From the NCBI GenBank assembly GCA_964019155.1, contig OZ025240.1, forward strand, positions 25,565,536 through 25,629,535: a stretch of 64,000 bases of DNA. The letters run 5' to 3'. The notes below the pieces were generated by a model. That model was not told the origin of the DNA. It did not search any database and saw only the letters and a program-made list of their open reading frames with translations. Every line of letters begins with the position of its first letter. The first letter of the stretch is position 1. Of the stretch, positions 24,533 through 35,861 are shown one piece after another. This DNA is from Osedax fenrisi. Taxonomy: Eukaryota; Annelida; Polychaeta; Sabellida; Siboglinidae. Both the position numbers and the translations under genes were made by a program.

Positions 24533-24789
24533 TGTTATTGTTATTTTTATTTTATTTCGGTGTAGTCATTCCATTAGTTCCAGGAACTTAGATGCACTTT
24601 TAAATTATAACCACGTGGCTCTAATGTATCTTCGAAGCTCCTCTCTCGTGTTAATGCATCCGTGGTTTTAACGAGAGCCGATAATTTATTTATACACAAT
24701 TATATAAGATCACTTCTAAATAATATTTTAAGACATATTTTAATGGTCAGGATGTCCGTCTGACATATCTTGAATCCGGTCCTACTATA
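24533..24789 (-). mobile_element. Second SINE copy, inverted, tail to tail with the first
   Basis: On the minus strand it reads from a damaged B box (CCGGATTCAAG near 24,780) through TTATTTAGAAGTGATC, CGGCTCTCGTTAAAACCA and CTGGAA-CTAATGGAATGACT to an ATAAAAATAACAATAACAAT tail. The A box side is missing. It pairs with the plus-strand copy over about 250 nt with visible divergence. Confidence 0.85.
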
Positions 24790-24798
24790 TGTATACAT

Positions 24799-24806
24799 AT
24801 TATATA

Positions 24807-24865
<59 letters not shown>
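24799..24865. repeat. (TA)n microsatellite
   Basis: An almost uninterrupted TA dinucleotide run beside the inverted SINE copy. Confidence 0.9.
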
Positions 24866-24866
<1 letters not shown>

Positions 24867-25274
24867 CAGAGTGGATATAGGATATAGTACATATAGAACA
24901 TGCACACAACACATTTAATATAACTTAGGTATAAACTTACTTCTTAATATTAAGCGGTTTTCACATTACGGATATTCCAGCGATGATTTTAGCGATATCG
25001 CTTGCCGGGCGACGCCCGCCTCACAAATATCTCAAAAATCGATATATTTAGCGATAGATTTGGCGATATATTTAACTAAAAATGAGCGATACTAATCACA
25101 AACTATTTGTCATTGGCGATGAAAAATGCGATAGGTAAGGCGATAGAAACGCCTATTTTAACTGTGATTGGTTAGAAAACTAGGTCAACTTTTCTTTCGT
25201 CGTTTATAAATTTTATTTAAAATAATATTTCAATTTAATTATTTAAATATAATTATTATTAAACTCGTATTAAA

Positions 25275-25418
25275 ATGATAGATTATTTCAATATTTCAAA
25301 CGAAAAAACGTTAGAAATGATAGAGTTAATTGAATTATATAAAAGTAACATAGTTTTGTTAAAGTTCGGATTATATAAGAAGGTCTTTGAAGGAAATATT
25401 ATAATCACAAGCTTATAG
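25275..25418 (+). CDS. Possible MADF-like ORF remnant of the Harbinger element (47 codons)
   Basis: This ATG-to-TAG ORF reads EMIELIELYKSNIVLLKFGL and then YKK. That resembles the first helix of MADF DNA-binding domains, which have the pattern (F/L)I-LV---P-LW----YK. Harbinger elements usually encode such a DNA-binding protein besides the transposase. Only the first third of an 85-residue MADF domain is present, so it is non-functional if the assignment is right. The match is short and could be chance. Confidence 0.35.
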   Translation: MIDYFNISNEKTLEMIELIELYKSNIVLLKFGLYKKVFEGNIIITSL

Positions 25419-25676
25419 ATAATATAAAGTTAGTATTTTAAATACTAATTTAATTAGTAATTAGTTCAACTAATAGTTGTCTTTATTTAATTATAAATAA
25501 TCATTATACTAATGATTATTACATAGTTTATATGTTTATATAGTTTATTATCATTATAATAATTATAATACATGTATATCATTTTAAATCATCATTAATA
25601 AATAACTTTAATATTCAATATATAAATAAATATATTACGGCGTAAAATATTTATGTATTAATTATTAATTTAATGA

Positions 25677-25800
25677 TGTGAAAAACCATATTTAGAGATA
25701 TATTACCAACAACTTATTTAATAAATATAACCAATATTTAACATTATATTATATTGGATATTGAATATAATATTGACATTTTTGAATATGGTTTTTCACA
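25677..25800. repeat. 124-bp inverted-repeat unit inside the Harbinger element
   Basis: TGTGAAAAACCATATTTA at 25677-25694 is mirrored by TGAATATGGTTTTTCACA ending at 25800, with an AT-rich centre. It could be a small nested MITE; no clear target duplication was seen. Confidence 0.55.
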
Positions 25801-26393
25801 TTATTATAAACTCTAAATATATACCAACTAGTAGTAGGCTACTATATACCCAAGCCCCGCAATATGGGCTATTTTGTGTAATGTCGATCACTTGGTAACA
25901 AATGTAAACAGTTGCCATTAATGATTGTAGATTGGAATATATTTGAATTTTTATAATTATTATATTAGTAGTCATTATTTAACCTATTCTATACTTTTTA
26001 TATAACTAAATAATGCCTAACCACGGAATAATATGCGCTGTATTTGGAGGATAATATATTATATATAAATATCATATTTAATATGTTAAATAAATATATA
26101 TAAGAATTCAGAATCTGGTATAAACCCAGATAGATAGTGAAGCAACAGATTATGATCAACGTATATATATATATCATCATAATAATCATGTAAAATATGT
26201 TTATCTAAATTGAATACAGCAATATTTAAAATAATAATTATTTACATGGTTCCATAAATTCATGGATAATAAATTAATTATATATAGCGTGATGATATAT
26301 ATATATATATTTATGCAAATATAACAAATATCACATAATTAAAAAGCATGTGTGCAAACAATATATTATATCGTAATGTCATCTTCCATCACA

Positions 26394-26480
26394 ACGTACT
26401 GTCACGTTCCAGCATAAGGTACTATCACGTTCCAGCATATCATACTGTCACGTTCCAGTATAAGGTACTATCCCGTAACA
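26394..26480. repeat. Short tandem repeat of (TGTCACGTTCCAGCATAAGGTACTA)-type units
   Basis: Three to four units of about 25 bp sharing CACGTTCCAG(C/T)AT, then AAGGTACTAT or CATACTG. No function is evident. Confidence 0.7.
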
Positions 26481-26485
26481 TCTCT

Positions 26486-27649
26486 ACCTACATACCTTTC
26501 TACCTACCTACCTATATATCTACATACCTACCTACCCACTTACCTACCTACTTACATACCTACTTATATAATCTTTAGTTTACTATTTAATTATGAATTA
26601 TTATTATAGAATAAACACTACTATTTGAATGCACTATTTTATTATAGTTAGCGGCTCAATACTAGTGATCTAAAAATTCAAATCTTTGCTTGGCTTCGAA
26701 GACTTTCAAATCACTAAAAAAATGTTTGGAGACATCAAATCTCTACCAAGTCATGTATTCGAAGATATTCAAATCACCAAAAAAAATGGTTGAAGACATC
26801 AAATCTTTACCAAGTCCTGTATTCGAAGAATTTCAAATCATAAAACGATGTTTGTCACATAAATTATTGAATGTATTGATAGTAAAAACTTCCCATCATC
26901 TAATATACAGTTGATCCCCTTTATTTCTACAAACAAAGTCTAATGTGAGAGCACAGTAAACCTAAACAAATTCCATTGAAGATTTCCTACATACCTACTA
27001 TAGCTACATATCTACATGAATACCTACTTACCCACCTATATACCTACCTACTTACCAACTTAAGTATATTCATGACTACCTACCTACCCACCTACTTGCC
27101 TATATACATACCCTACCCAACAACCCACCTAACTATATATCTACCTATTCACATATCTACCTATCCATCCACCCACCTAACTACCCACCCATACATATAC
27201 CTACCTGACTACCTACCCATCCACCTACTTGGCTATATGCATACCCTACCACCAAACTACTTGCCATTTTACCATCCCACCCACCCATATATCTATCTAC
27301 TTTCCTGACTACACCTATCTACCTGCCCACCCACTCATATGCCTAACTATCTTCCTGACTACCTACTTGCCTATATGCATACACTACCATACCACCCACC
27401 TAACTATCTATCTACCTATCCACCCACCCACCTAACTACCCACCCATATATCTATCTACCTTCATGACTACCTACCAACCTACTTGCCTATATAACTACC
27501 CTATCACCCACCTACCTACCTCCTATCTACCACCCATCTATATGCCTACCTACATAATTACCTGCCTGACTACCCACCTATCTACCTACAACCTACCTAA
27601 CTATACTACCCACCTATCTACCTACATACATACCTACCTACCTACTTTC

Positions 27650-27717
<68 letters not shown>

Positions 27718-27870
27718 GGTCCTACATACCTGACTGCCTACCTACCTCCCCACCTGTATACCTGCCTACATATTTGCCTGACTATCTATCCATCTACACA
27801 TATACCTACCTGCATACCTATCTAGCTACATATACACCTACCTACATACCCACCCACCCACCTACATACA
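26486..27870. repeat. (TACC)n/(ACCT)n tetranucleotide tracts with a (TA)n core
   Basis: Long degenerate runs of CTACCTACC occupy 26,486-26,570, 26,987-27,650 and 27,715-27,870. A pure (TA)n run of about 60 bp lies at 27,653-27,714. Translation gives only YLPTYLPTYL-type low-complexity peptides. The unit drifts (TACC, CACC, CATC) but its period stays at four. Confidence 0.9.
26665..26850 (+). repeat. 63-bp tandem repeat, about 2.7 copies, open in one frame
   Basis: Repeat boundaries are marked by TTCGAAGA at 26,695, 26,758 and 26,822. One frame gives a 21-residue unit, FEDFQITKKMFGDIKSLPSH, repeated once before a shift of one base. An expansion of coding origin or a chance frame cannot be told apart here. 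Confidence 0.6.
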
Positions 27871-29425
27871 TGCATACATGCATATATACACATATATAAT
27901 ATACAAACACTAAAATAGTTAATAAGTGTACCTATTTCTCTACATAGAGTTATATATTGAGAGTGTATCATATACTGTATGCCTTCCAATGTATCATATA
28001 AAATCGATTCATGAATATTATATAATAATAATTTAGTAATAGTAATACTATTGAAGACTACGGATAAATTAGAGAAAAATTTGTTATAACTACTGCTACT
28101 ATTAAAAGGTGTGGATATTCTAAAGAGAAGAACTGCCGTAACAGCATGCTGATTATTATTGTAGACTGTATACAATAAGATTTAATGTTGACAATTCAAA
28201 CCAGATTACATATTGCACATGGTAAATATTATTACAGTATATTTAAGTTTTACTTATGCATATTAATTATTCAAAATACTTTTATAGGAATGATATACTT
28301 AATTTATGGTTGCTCTACATAAGTATTCGAACTGATACTGGATACTGGATATCAAATTGGTATTACCAATGATCTGGATGGATTATAGGAAATATTGATA
28401 TTTTAGTATAGCTATTAACAAATGTGTTTGTTATAGCCAATATATTATTAATATAGGTTTTATTTCTTATATGTTATATGATAATGTTATATATTGTTTG
28501 TGTTATTATAACCAAAAGATTACATTGAACTCTTATTACTATCTTGCATAATTAGATAATTATATTATTGATTTAAATAAATAATAAAAATATCATTAAT
28601 CTATTGTGTATATTACTAATATATTATATCAATGTTTTTTAAAGTTGTTCAAATTTTAAAAGTTTAATAATGTTATAATTTGTTCATATTAAAATACCTA
28701 TAATATTATTTTTTTAAATGCATATTTAAATTTATTCAAAATACATATTAATATATACAAAATAAGTAATATAGAAATATTGTTATAGAGATTAATTAAT
28801 TATATTATAATAAGTATAATTCAATCAACTTTAAATATTACCATATTAGTAATTTATATAATCACTATGTATATTTTCCTGATTTGTTAATATTTCATTT
28901 TACTATAAATAGTATTTATTAAATACGGTTATTAAAAATCCGTTATTATGTATACAAAAAGTATTATATAGTTGTTCCCTAAATAAGTGTAATTAAATCA
29001 ACTTTAATATCATACCTATACTTTTAATTTATATAGTATATTTATTTATATTTTATAGAGAAATTTCTCTCTACCTATATGCATAATATATGATATATGA
29101 TATATGACTATATATAGTTATATCCATACCTAAGAAATTTATAAAACTCCTTTATCTCTGGTTATTATTATAATCATTATATAATTATCTTATGAAGTCT
29201 ACTGATACATAATTATACTGCTATCTCTCTATTTTATAGCTTTAATGATTATTTTAAATTAATAGAATAACTTCATGAAGTTGAAGTTACTGCAGTAGCA
29301 ATAATTTTATTTATATACAAATTAAAGTTCAAATTACCATATGTTTATAAATTATTATTTAATTATAAACTATAGCCATCTATCGTGATAAAAGTACAAT
29401 GGCTTCTAAATATTCATTAATGTGA
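27871..29425. other. Harbinger interior, no gene seen
   Basis: AT-rich. No transposase (DDE) homology was readable in either direction. Confidence 0.4.
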
Positions 29426-29537
29426 AACTGTTTTTTGATAATTTTAGCGATATCGATTATCGCGCGACACGCCCCTTATCACTAGCGATATCGATCAAAA
29501 TCGTCGCTCGAAAATCGGTAATGTGAAACCCGCTTTA

Positions 29538-29999
29538 CGTTGTCTGATAAGGAATGTTTCTGAGATATACTAAGATGGTAGTGGATGACTTGCACTAATT
29601 CGGCTAAGGTAACTGTTATCTTGTTAAAATCTACAAGGCGGAAGTATACGTTTATTAAGGTAGAATAAGGAAGTACCGTACATGTGGTGCTGTTCTGCTA
29701 TATATATAGCCACGCACGAGGCGGTCATGCATGACGGCTATACAGGAATTCGCGGGCGTGTGCTAGACACTGGATGCGACGCACGCCGTTCATTGTATAG
29801 CGTTGTATAGCGTAGTGATAATAGTAGTACAATAATATATAACAGTAACTATAATATGTATATTGTGTATTCGTATACCAACGATATTAAGTGTACACTA
29901 TACCATTATACGATGTACAGGTCTTTAGTATGAGAATTTCCAATGAAACCTATTGAAAAGTAAACTCGTTCGAATACCTTTATTGGCCTTATCACCTAT
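29538..29999. other. Spacer with a GC-rich, CpG-containing patch
   Basis: 29,700-29,820 stands out as GC-rich (GCCACGCACGAGGCGGTCAT, CGCGGGCGTG, GATGCGACGCACGCCG) in an otherwise very AT-rich region, with several CpGs. No ORF or RNA gene was recognised. The repeat GTATAGCG occurs twice near 29,800. Confidence 0.5.
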
Positions 30000-31871
30000 C
30001 ATAGATTTATAGTTTACATAGATCGGTAGTCACGTGGTTTTACATTAACAGCCTGGAATGGGAATTTTGGATTTTTAATTTTTGTAAACTTAAGATGGCC
30101 GACATCACGTGACACATGATATTTCATAACAAATATTTAAATAAATAATATTTATTTTTTACATACATTTGGTTTATTTTTCTATATACGCTTATAAAAT
30201 GCATTTTGATTAGATCAAAATAAACATTTAAATTTATTTATATTATATATTTATAATGCACTATAATTGCATAACGTAATTTGCTTAAATAATACTTTAT
30301 ATAGGTAATTTTAAATTAGAATTTATCGGTGCATTTTTAAATTCTTAGATCGCTTTAATGTATTCTATATACGCTTATATAGTGCATTTCGATTATATAC
30401 AAATAAACATTTATATTATATATTTATACCGCAATATAATTGCAACATTTAATTTTATAAATAATACTTTATATGGGTAATTTCAAATTACAATTTATCT
30501 GTGATATTTTAAAATTCTTAGATATTTTAAATTTGTTTATAAATTGTATTTAAGTTATATAAAAATAAACATTTATATTACATTTTATTAAATATATAAA
30601 TTACAGTATAATACAAAACTTTAATTACATAAAATAATAATTTACATGAGTAATTTAAAATTAAAATGAATTAGTGACATTTTAAATTAGTAAATATCAC
30701 TATATAGGTTAATTTCATTACTAATATTTAAATATTACAACTGAATTAAATAAATAAACATGTATATTACTTTATATTATATACTGATATATAATTATAA
30801 CATTTAATTTAATTAAATAATACATTATATAATTCTAAATTACGACAACTATAAGAACGCTATTATTTTAAATATTTAAAAATGCTTAATTTATCGATAA
30901 ATATTGCTCTAATAGTATACTGTTTACGTGTATACACGTAATTGTCCAGAAGGAATAACTATCTACAAGTTTGTATTATATAAATACATTTAAATATCAT
31001 TTTGAAATTCATAATTATTTAATTAAACATTTAGATATTATATCTAATTATATCTACATATGTACGAAGTCAATAAATTAATACCCGCTTGTATAACGTA
31101 TGAAAATCAAATAATCATACGGAATTTAATTTAAATTTCATAATTATAATTATTATAATATGTTACACGATTATAATAACAACAATCATATTAATATTAT
31201 ACACAATCATTATAAAAAAAACTTTCATATTATGATATAAATGTTATATGATATGTAACGATTTTAATGAATGTAATGAAAATGCATAAAAGTCTATCGT
31301 CTTAATTTCTTTAATTTCTAGTTAATTTTAAAATATCACAGATAAATTGTAATTTAAAATTACCCATAGGGTATTACCCCTGGAGTATTATTTATAAAAT
31401 TAAATGTTGCAATTATACTGCTGTATAAATATATAATATAAATGTTTATTTGTATATAATCGAAATGCACTATATAAGCGTATATAGAATAAATTAAATC
31501 GTTCTAAGAATTTAAAAATGCACCGATAAATAGTAATTTAAAATTACCTATATAAAGTATTATTTAATCAAATTACATGATGCAATTATAGTGCTTTCTA
31601 AATATATAATATAAATAAATTTAAATGTTTATTTTGATCTAATCAAAATGCATTTTATAAGCGTATATAGAAAAATAAGCTAAATGTATGTAAAAAATAA
31701 ATATTATTTATTTAAATATGTGTTATGAAATATCATGAGTCACGTTTTGTCGGCCATCTTAAGTTTACAAAAATTAAAATCCAAAATTCCCTTTCCAGTT
31801 ACCGTGTATGTTGAAGAATTTTACGTTGGCAAGATATAGCAATACCGATCTATGTAAACTATAAATCTATG
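30000..31871. mobile_element. Foldback-like element with inverted arms of about 520-550 bp
   Basis: 30000-30520 pairs with the reverse complement of 31324-31871. The outermost block is CATAGATTTATAGTTTACAT and then AGATCGGTA, with its mirror at 31,843-31,871. After an unpaired spacer (25 and 44 nt) the arms continue with GGGAATTTTGGATTTTTAAT, AAACTTAAGATGGCCGACA and AT-rich sequence. Each arm is built of diverged tandem units of about 170 bp (TATACGCTTATA, then TGCATTTNGATTA, then AATAAACATTTA). At least four units continue from the left arm toward the centre, increasingly degenerate. No ORF was found. Long arms made of tandem units are the hallmark of Foldback/Galileo-type elements. Confidence 0.8.
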
Positions 31872-32218
31872 CCACCTATATATAGTTTATTTATAGGGAA
31901 GTCTCGGACTTATATCATTATCACATGATACATATAATATTGATATATATATATATATATATTTAATATAATGGGTACATCTACGGATTTGTTCTCACAC
32001 ATGAATTCCGGATGAATATGTTCGCATAGACAAACAACAACGTACTATAATGTCATTTAGTATGTATGAAGATATACATATATTTTAACATAAAGCATAT
32101 TAATATCCGGATTATGCATGAAGTACTTATAACATCATACATATATATATATATAATTGCACGATATCGGAGTTAATAATTTTTAATTTATAATATCCTC
32201 ATATAATATACCCCATAC

Positions 32219-32260
<42 letters not shown>

Positions 32261-32507
32261 ATATGTTGTACGACGACATTTGCAAAGTTGAATGACTTTA
32301 CCAATGACATCACTACTGTTGTACGAGAGTATAGGGGAACTTTGTAACGGTGTCACCATTAGTTTTACTCAGATTTATCATGTGTACATTATAAATGAAT
32401 TCACATTCGAATTTGTTAATTTTTAATTAACTTTATTCCAACTAATTAACCTATGATATAAAGTAGATATATGATAACAATACCTAATTGGTTAAAATTA
32501 TAATAAT
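31872..32507. other. Upstream region of the LRR gene
   Basis: AT-rich with (TA)n runs at 31,943-31,960, 32,139-32,154 and 32,221-32,258. No clear core promoter could be chosen because TATA-like words are everywhere. Confidence 0.4.
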
Positions 32508-32530
32508 ATGTTATTTATATTATATTTCAT

Positions 32531-32561
<31 letters not shown>

Positions 32562-33293
32562 TTCCTAAATATTAATAAAACTCACGCTGATTATCTATTA
32601 ACACAGACATGTACAGATGATGATATTTTCATAAATAAAACTTTACAGTCAAATATATTTTATAACCGATCTTTTAGATATACATATTATTATTGCAATA
32701 ATAAATCTATTATTGGAATCGAAGGAGAGTCATCTTTTACTAATAATTATAATACATCAAATTTATATTTGGTTTATTTCAATATGAATAATAATAGTAT
32801 AAGATCTATCGATCAACTATTAATTAAATTACCCGCACTACAATATTTACATATGAATAATAATTTAATAATAAAACTAGGATATAATACGTTCAAATTT
32901 AATACCAAACTAGAAGCTATACATCTTTTAAATAATAAAATACAAATATTCAATTTAGATCTTGTAAATTTAAAATCACTAATGTGGGTATACATAAGTT
33001 TTAATCTCTTAACAACTATTAAGGAACGGGCATTTCACATACTTACTGGACGCACTACTATATTATTAGTCTATGACATAGTATGTAAAAGATTAACGTG
33101 TTCTTGCGAATCTAATTGGATAATACATATCATGTTCGAAAATAGAAAACGGAGAGTATACGTAGGCACTCCCTGCTTTAATAAAAACCAACAATTAAAA
33201 AGGTTACAAAGGCGTAACTTATCTACAGGTTTTCAATATTCTATATATGAAAAATGCCGAGCGTTGAATCTAAATCATTGTAAAAAAGGTTAA
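32508..33293 (+). CDS. Secreted leucine-rich-repeat protein
   Basis: A single uninterrupted ORF of 261 residues. Residues 1-20 are a hydrophobic signal-like segment (LFILYFIIYIYIYIYIYFL) followed by a plausible cleavage zone near THA (25-27). The mature part has an N-terminal region with C35 and C63, three to four LRRs at about 85-180 (LVYFNMNNNSIRSI, LQYLHMNNNLIIKLGYNTF, LEAIHLLNNKIQIFNLDL, LMWVYISFNLLTTI), and a C-terminal cap with C193, C198, C200 and C223 in the CxC...W...C pattern of LRRCT domains. It ends with C250 and C258. There is no TIR domain, kinase or later transmembrane segment, so it would be an extracellular binding protein of the Toll/slit-like LRR type, partner unknown. The (AT)n tract at 32,530-32,557 encodes the signal core. 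Such short secreted LRR proteins are known among parasitoid wasp venom proteins; a venom role here is only a possibility. An upstream non-coding exon cannot be excluded. Confidence 0.8.
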
Positions 33294-33309
33294 TACTAAC
33301 TTATAACTG

Positions 33310-33351
<42 letters not shown>

Positions 33352-33353
<2 letters not shown>

Positions 33354-35776
33354 GGGGCGTCGGAACAGGGGGGCGGGGGTATCGGACCCCCCCCCATTCA
33401 AAAATATGGGGGGGGCTAAGTATGTTTTGCCCCCCCCCCATGAAATGTGTATTAAAATTTTTTATATATATTAAATCTAGTATATTGTCTTTATTAATAC
33501 AAATTTTTGCTAAAGAATTTTACCAAACATATGGGGGGGGGCTAAGTATTGTTTGCCCCCCCCCCATCCATGAAATATGATAATATTCATGAGAGAATCT
33601 CTGAGAGATACTTGTTATATGGCGATATTAAGAATGAAATTATTCAACTATATAAATCTGAATTATTAAATATTTGATTATAAGATATTAATGGAACTTT
33701 CTCAATTTAATGTGATGGAATTCAAGATATATCCGGTAGTGAGCAGGATATGTTGGTGGTTCGATATTTAACATTAAAACTTGAAATTAAAGAAATATGC
33801 AAATATGCAATATATGCAATATGACTGAGGATACAACTTAGAAAATATAGAAAATGTAATTTTATCTGCACTTTAACATCTTAACTTGCCTATTTCTAAT
33901 TAGAAATTTAAATTAAGAGGACAGTCATATGACGGTGCAGCTAATATGTCTGGTCAATATAATGGTGTAAAGACTATAATAATGAATAAACAGCCATTAA
34001 CTTTTTATATACATTGTGGAGTTCATCGCACAAACTTAATAGCATAATAATTAGATTATAATATAAATATAAGAAAAGCCTTGAGAGTGGTTAATGATTT
34101 GGGATTATTATATGAACAAACGATAAAATTCCGGATTGTATATAGTACTAATAATAACAAAGTAATACATTGAAACCATTATTCCCAACAAGATGGACTA
34201 CGAAAAGCATGTATTAAAACAACAGTAGATCAATATAGTGGTATAATAGATGCATTATAATAATATAAAAAATTAGATTATATTACCAATGACCACAAAT
34301 ATATTACAAATTTATTATTACAAAATATGAATAAGTTAAATATTTTTTCTATGAATATTTCAAGTTTGATATTTGAAAGCTTGGATATAAAGTTGAAAGC
34401 TTTCATTATACCAACAAATACTATTGAAGGTAACATTTATAAAAAATATACTTGAAAGCATATATGATTATATATAATCATAATTATATATAATCATAAT
34501 AAAAATCAATAATAAATAAATATAAAGGATCAGATAATAGTAAAGATGATTCTAATTAAATTGAATGATGATAGAAATATTTGCACTAATTCATTGAAGA
34601 TAGGAACAAAAGTATTTTATATTTTATATATAGGTTTTACCTACAAGTTTTTATATTGATTCAAGGTTAATAACCTACTTTTATAAACATATTATATTAA
34701 ACATTTTATAAAATACAAAATAGCTTATAATAAATGTTTATAATAAATTATAATAATTTATTTTTATTTTAAATATACCTAATTTAAGTATACCTTAATT
34801 TTCCAAGTATATCTAATTCAGATAATAATAATAAGAAATATACTATAAATGATTATAAATATTTATGAGATGAATAGTAATGAAAGTTCAAAAGACTATG
34901 TAAGGTACCTCAATAAAATAATATAACATTATTAATGTTATGTTAATATAATAATGTGATTAGATATGGTCAGTTAATATATTAATATACTTTATCATTC
35001 ATATTTACAGAATAAATATAGGGGTTGTTTTATTCCATAATGATGAAAATGAAAACAAAATTGTATACTAAGGAAACATTATTTATACATTCTTATAAAT
35101 TAAAGGAATCATTATTACAAATAATATAATTCATGAAAAACATGTTTGTTTTTTTAGATTAATCTTATTAATCCTATTAATTTTCTACACTAAACATATG
35201 TTAATAAAAATGTATGAAGAATTAATGATTGAAAGATCGAATTTCCATATGTTCAAATCAATCAATAAGTTAAATACCACCTGATGAGGATAAACATATA
35301 CATGATTGAACAATCTCCTAAAATTCAAAAAATATTTTCCGGCATAATAGATTTGATCAAATTTTGGTGGTTTGCCCCTCAAGTTCTGTGTCATGTTAGC
35401 GTGGATTCAGTAAGCTACGAATAATAAAGACGTTGTTACGATCTACTATGCTAGATAGTAGATTAAATGCATTAGTATTGACAAATTTCAATCAAAAAAT
35501 AATGCACACATTTGAGATGGGTAAATAAAAATCTATATCTATATAATAATGAATTATGTAATGTTTATTATTTATTTTCTAATAGATTCCTACTTATTAT
35601 TATAAAAATTAAATATTATTAATTGCATATTAAAGGGTTAACATAGACTAAAGAGGTATACGATATTAATAAGATATAATTATTAATTATATTATTAATA
35701 AATAATAGGATATATATTATAAAATTGAAATAAATAGTCCCCCCCCCCCATAAAAAATATCGTTCCGACGCCCCTA
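33352..35776 (+). mobile_element. hAT transposon, 2.4 kb, with transposase remnants
   Basis: The termini are TAGGGGCGTCGGAAC (33,352) and GTTCCGACGCCCCTA (to 35,776), perfect inverted repeats. They are flanked on both sides by the 8-bp TTTATATA (33344-33351 and 35777-35784), the target duplication size of hAT elements. Subterminal GGGGGGGGCTAAGTAT and TGCCCCCCCCCCAT blocks occur twice at the left (33,407-33,441 and 33,533-33,566), and one C-run occurs at the right (35,737). The element begins 58 bp after the LRR stop codon and may affect that gene's 3' end. Confidence 0.92.
33590..35520 (+). pseudogene. hAT transposase remnant (DUF4371/ZMYM1-like type)
   Basis: Fragments in the right order and strand: YLLYGDIKNEIIQLYKSELL and DIQDISGSEQDMLVVRYLT near 33,600-33,770; RGQSYDGAANMSGQYNGV at 33,916-33,970, the family's catalytic-region motif; FYIHCGVHRTNL near 34,005; ALRVVNDLGLLYEQ near 34,080; and, close to the 3' end (35,400-35,475), RGFSKLRIIKTLLRSTMLDS, the C-terminal dimerisation (AERSFSKL) region. 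Stops and deletions are many. Full-length proteins of this family are 600-800 residues. The element is dead. Confidence 0.85.
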
Positions 35777-35861
35777 TTTATATATATAAAGCATTATATA
35801 CATATGAATACATAATTATAAATTGGTAATAACAGGATAATCAAAAACAAGTATTTATGTA

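Larger units (their letters stand above)
24953..29534. mobile_element. PIF/Harbinger-type DNA transposon, 4.6 kb, degenerate
   Basis: The left end AGCGGTTTTCACATTACGGA (24,953) and the right end ending ATGTGAAACCCGCT (29,534) are inverted copies of one terminus of about 75 bp that includes a GCGA(C/T)GATTTT and a GCGATATCGCT block. Both sides are flanked by TTA (24950-24952 and 29535-29537), the 3-bp target duplication typical of PIF/Harbinger. GCGATA motifs recur just inside the left end (25,035-25,165), as is common in this superfamily. No DDE transposase could be read. One small ORF resembles the MADF/Myb-type second protein. The interior is bloated by tetranucleotide repeats. Confidence 0.8.

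Noticed and set aside
26348..27718. Open frames full of YLPTYLPTYL between 26.3 and 27.7 kb
   Set aside because: They are the translation of (TACC)n tetranucleotide repeats. All three frames are open because the repeat contains no stop.
26394..27870. CRISPR-like array at 26.4-27.9 kb
   Set aside because: Repeats are contiguous tandem units without unique spacers, in a clearly eukaryotic context.
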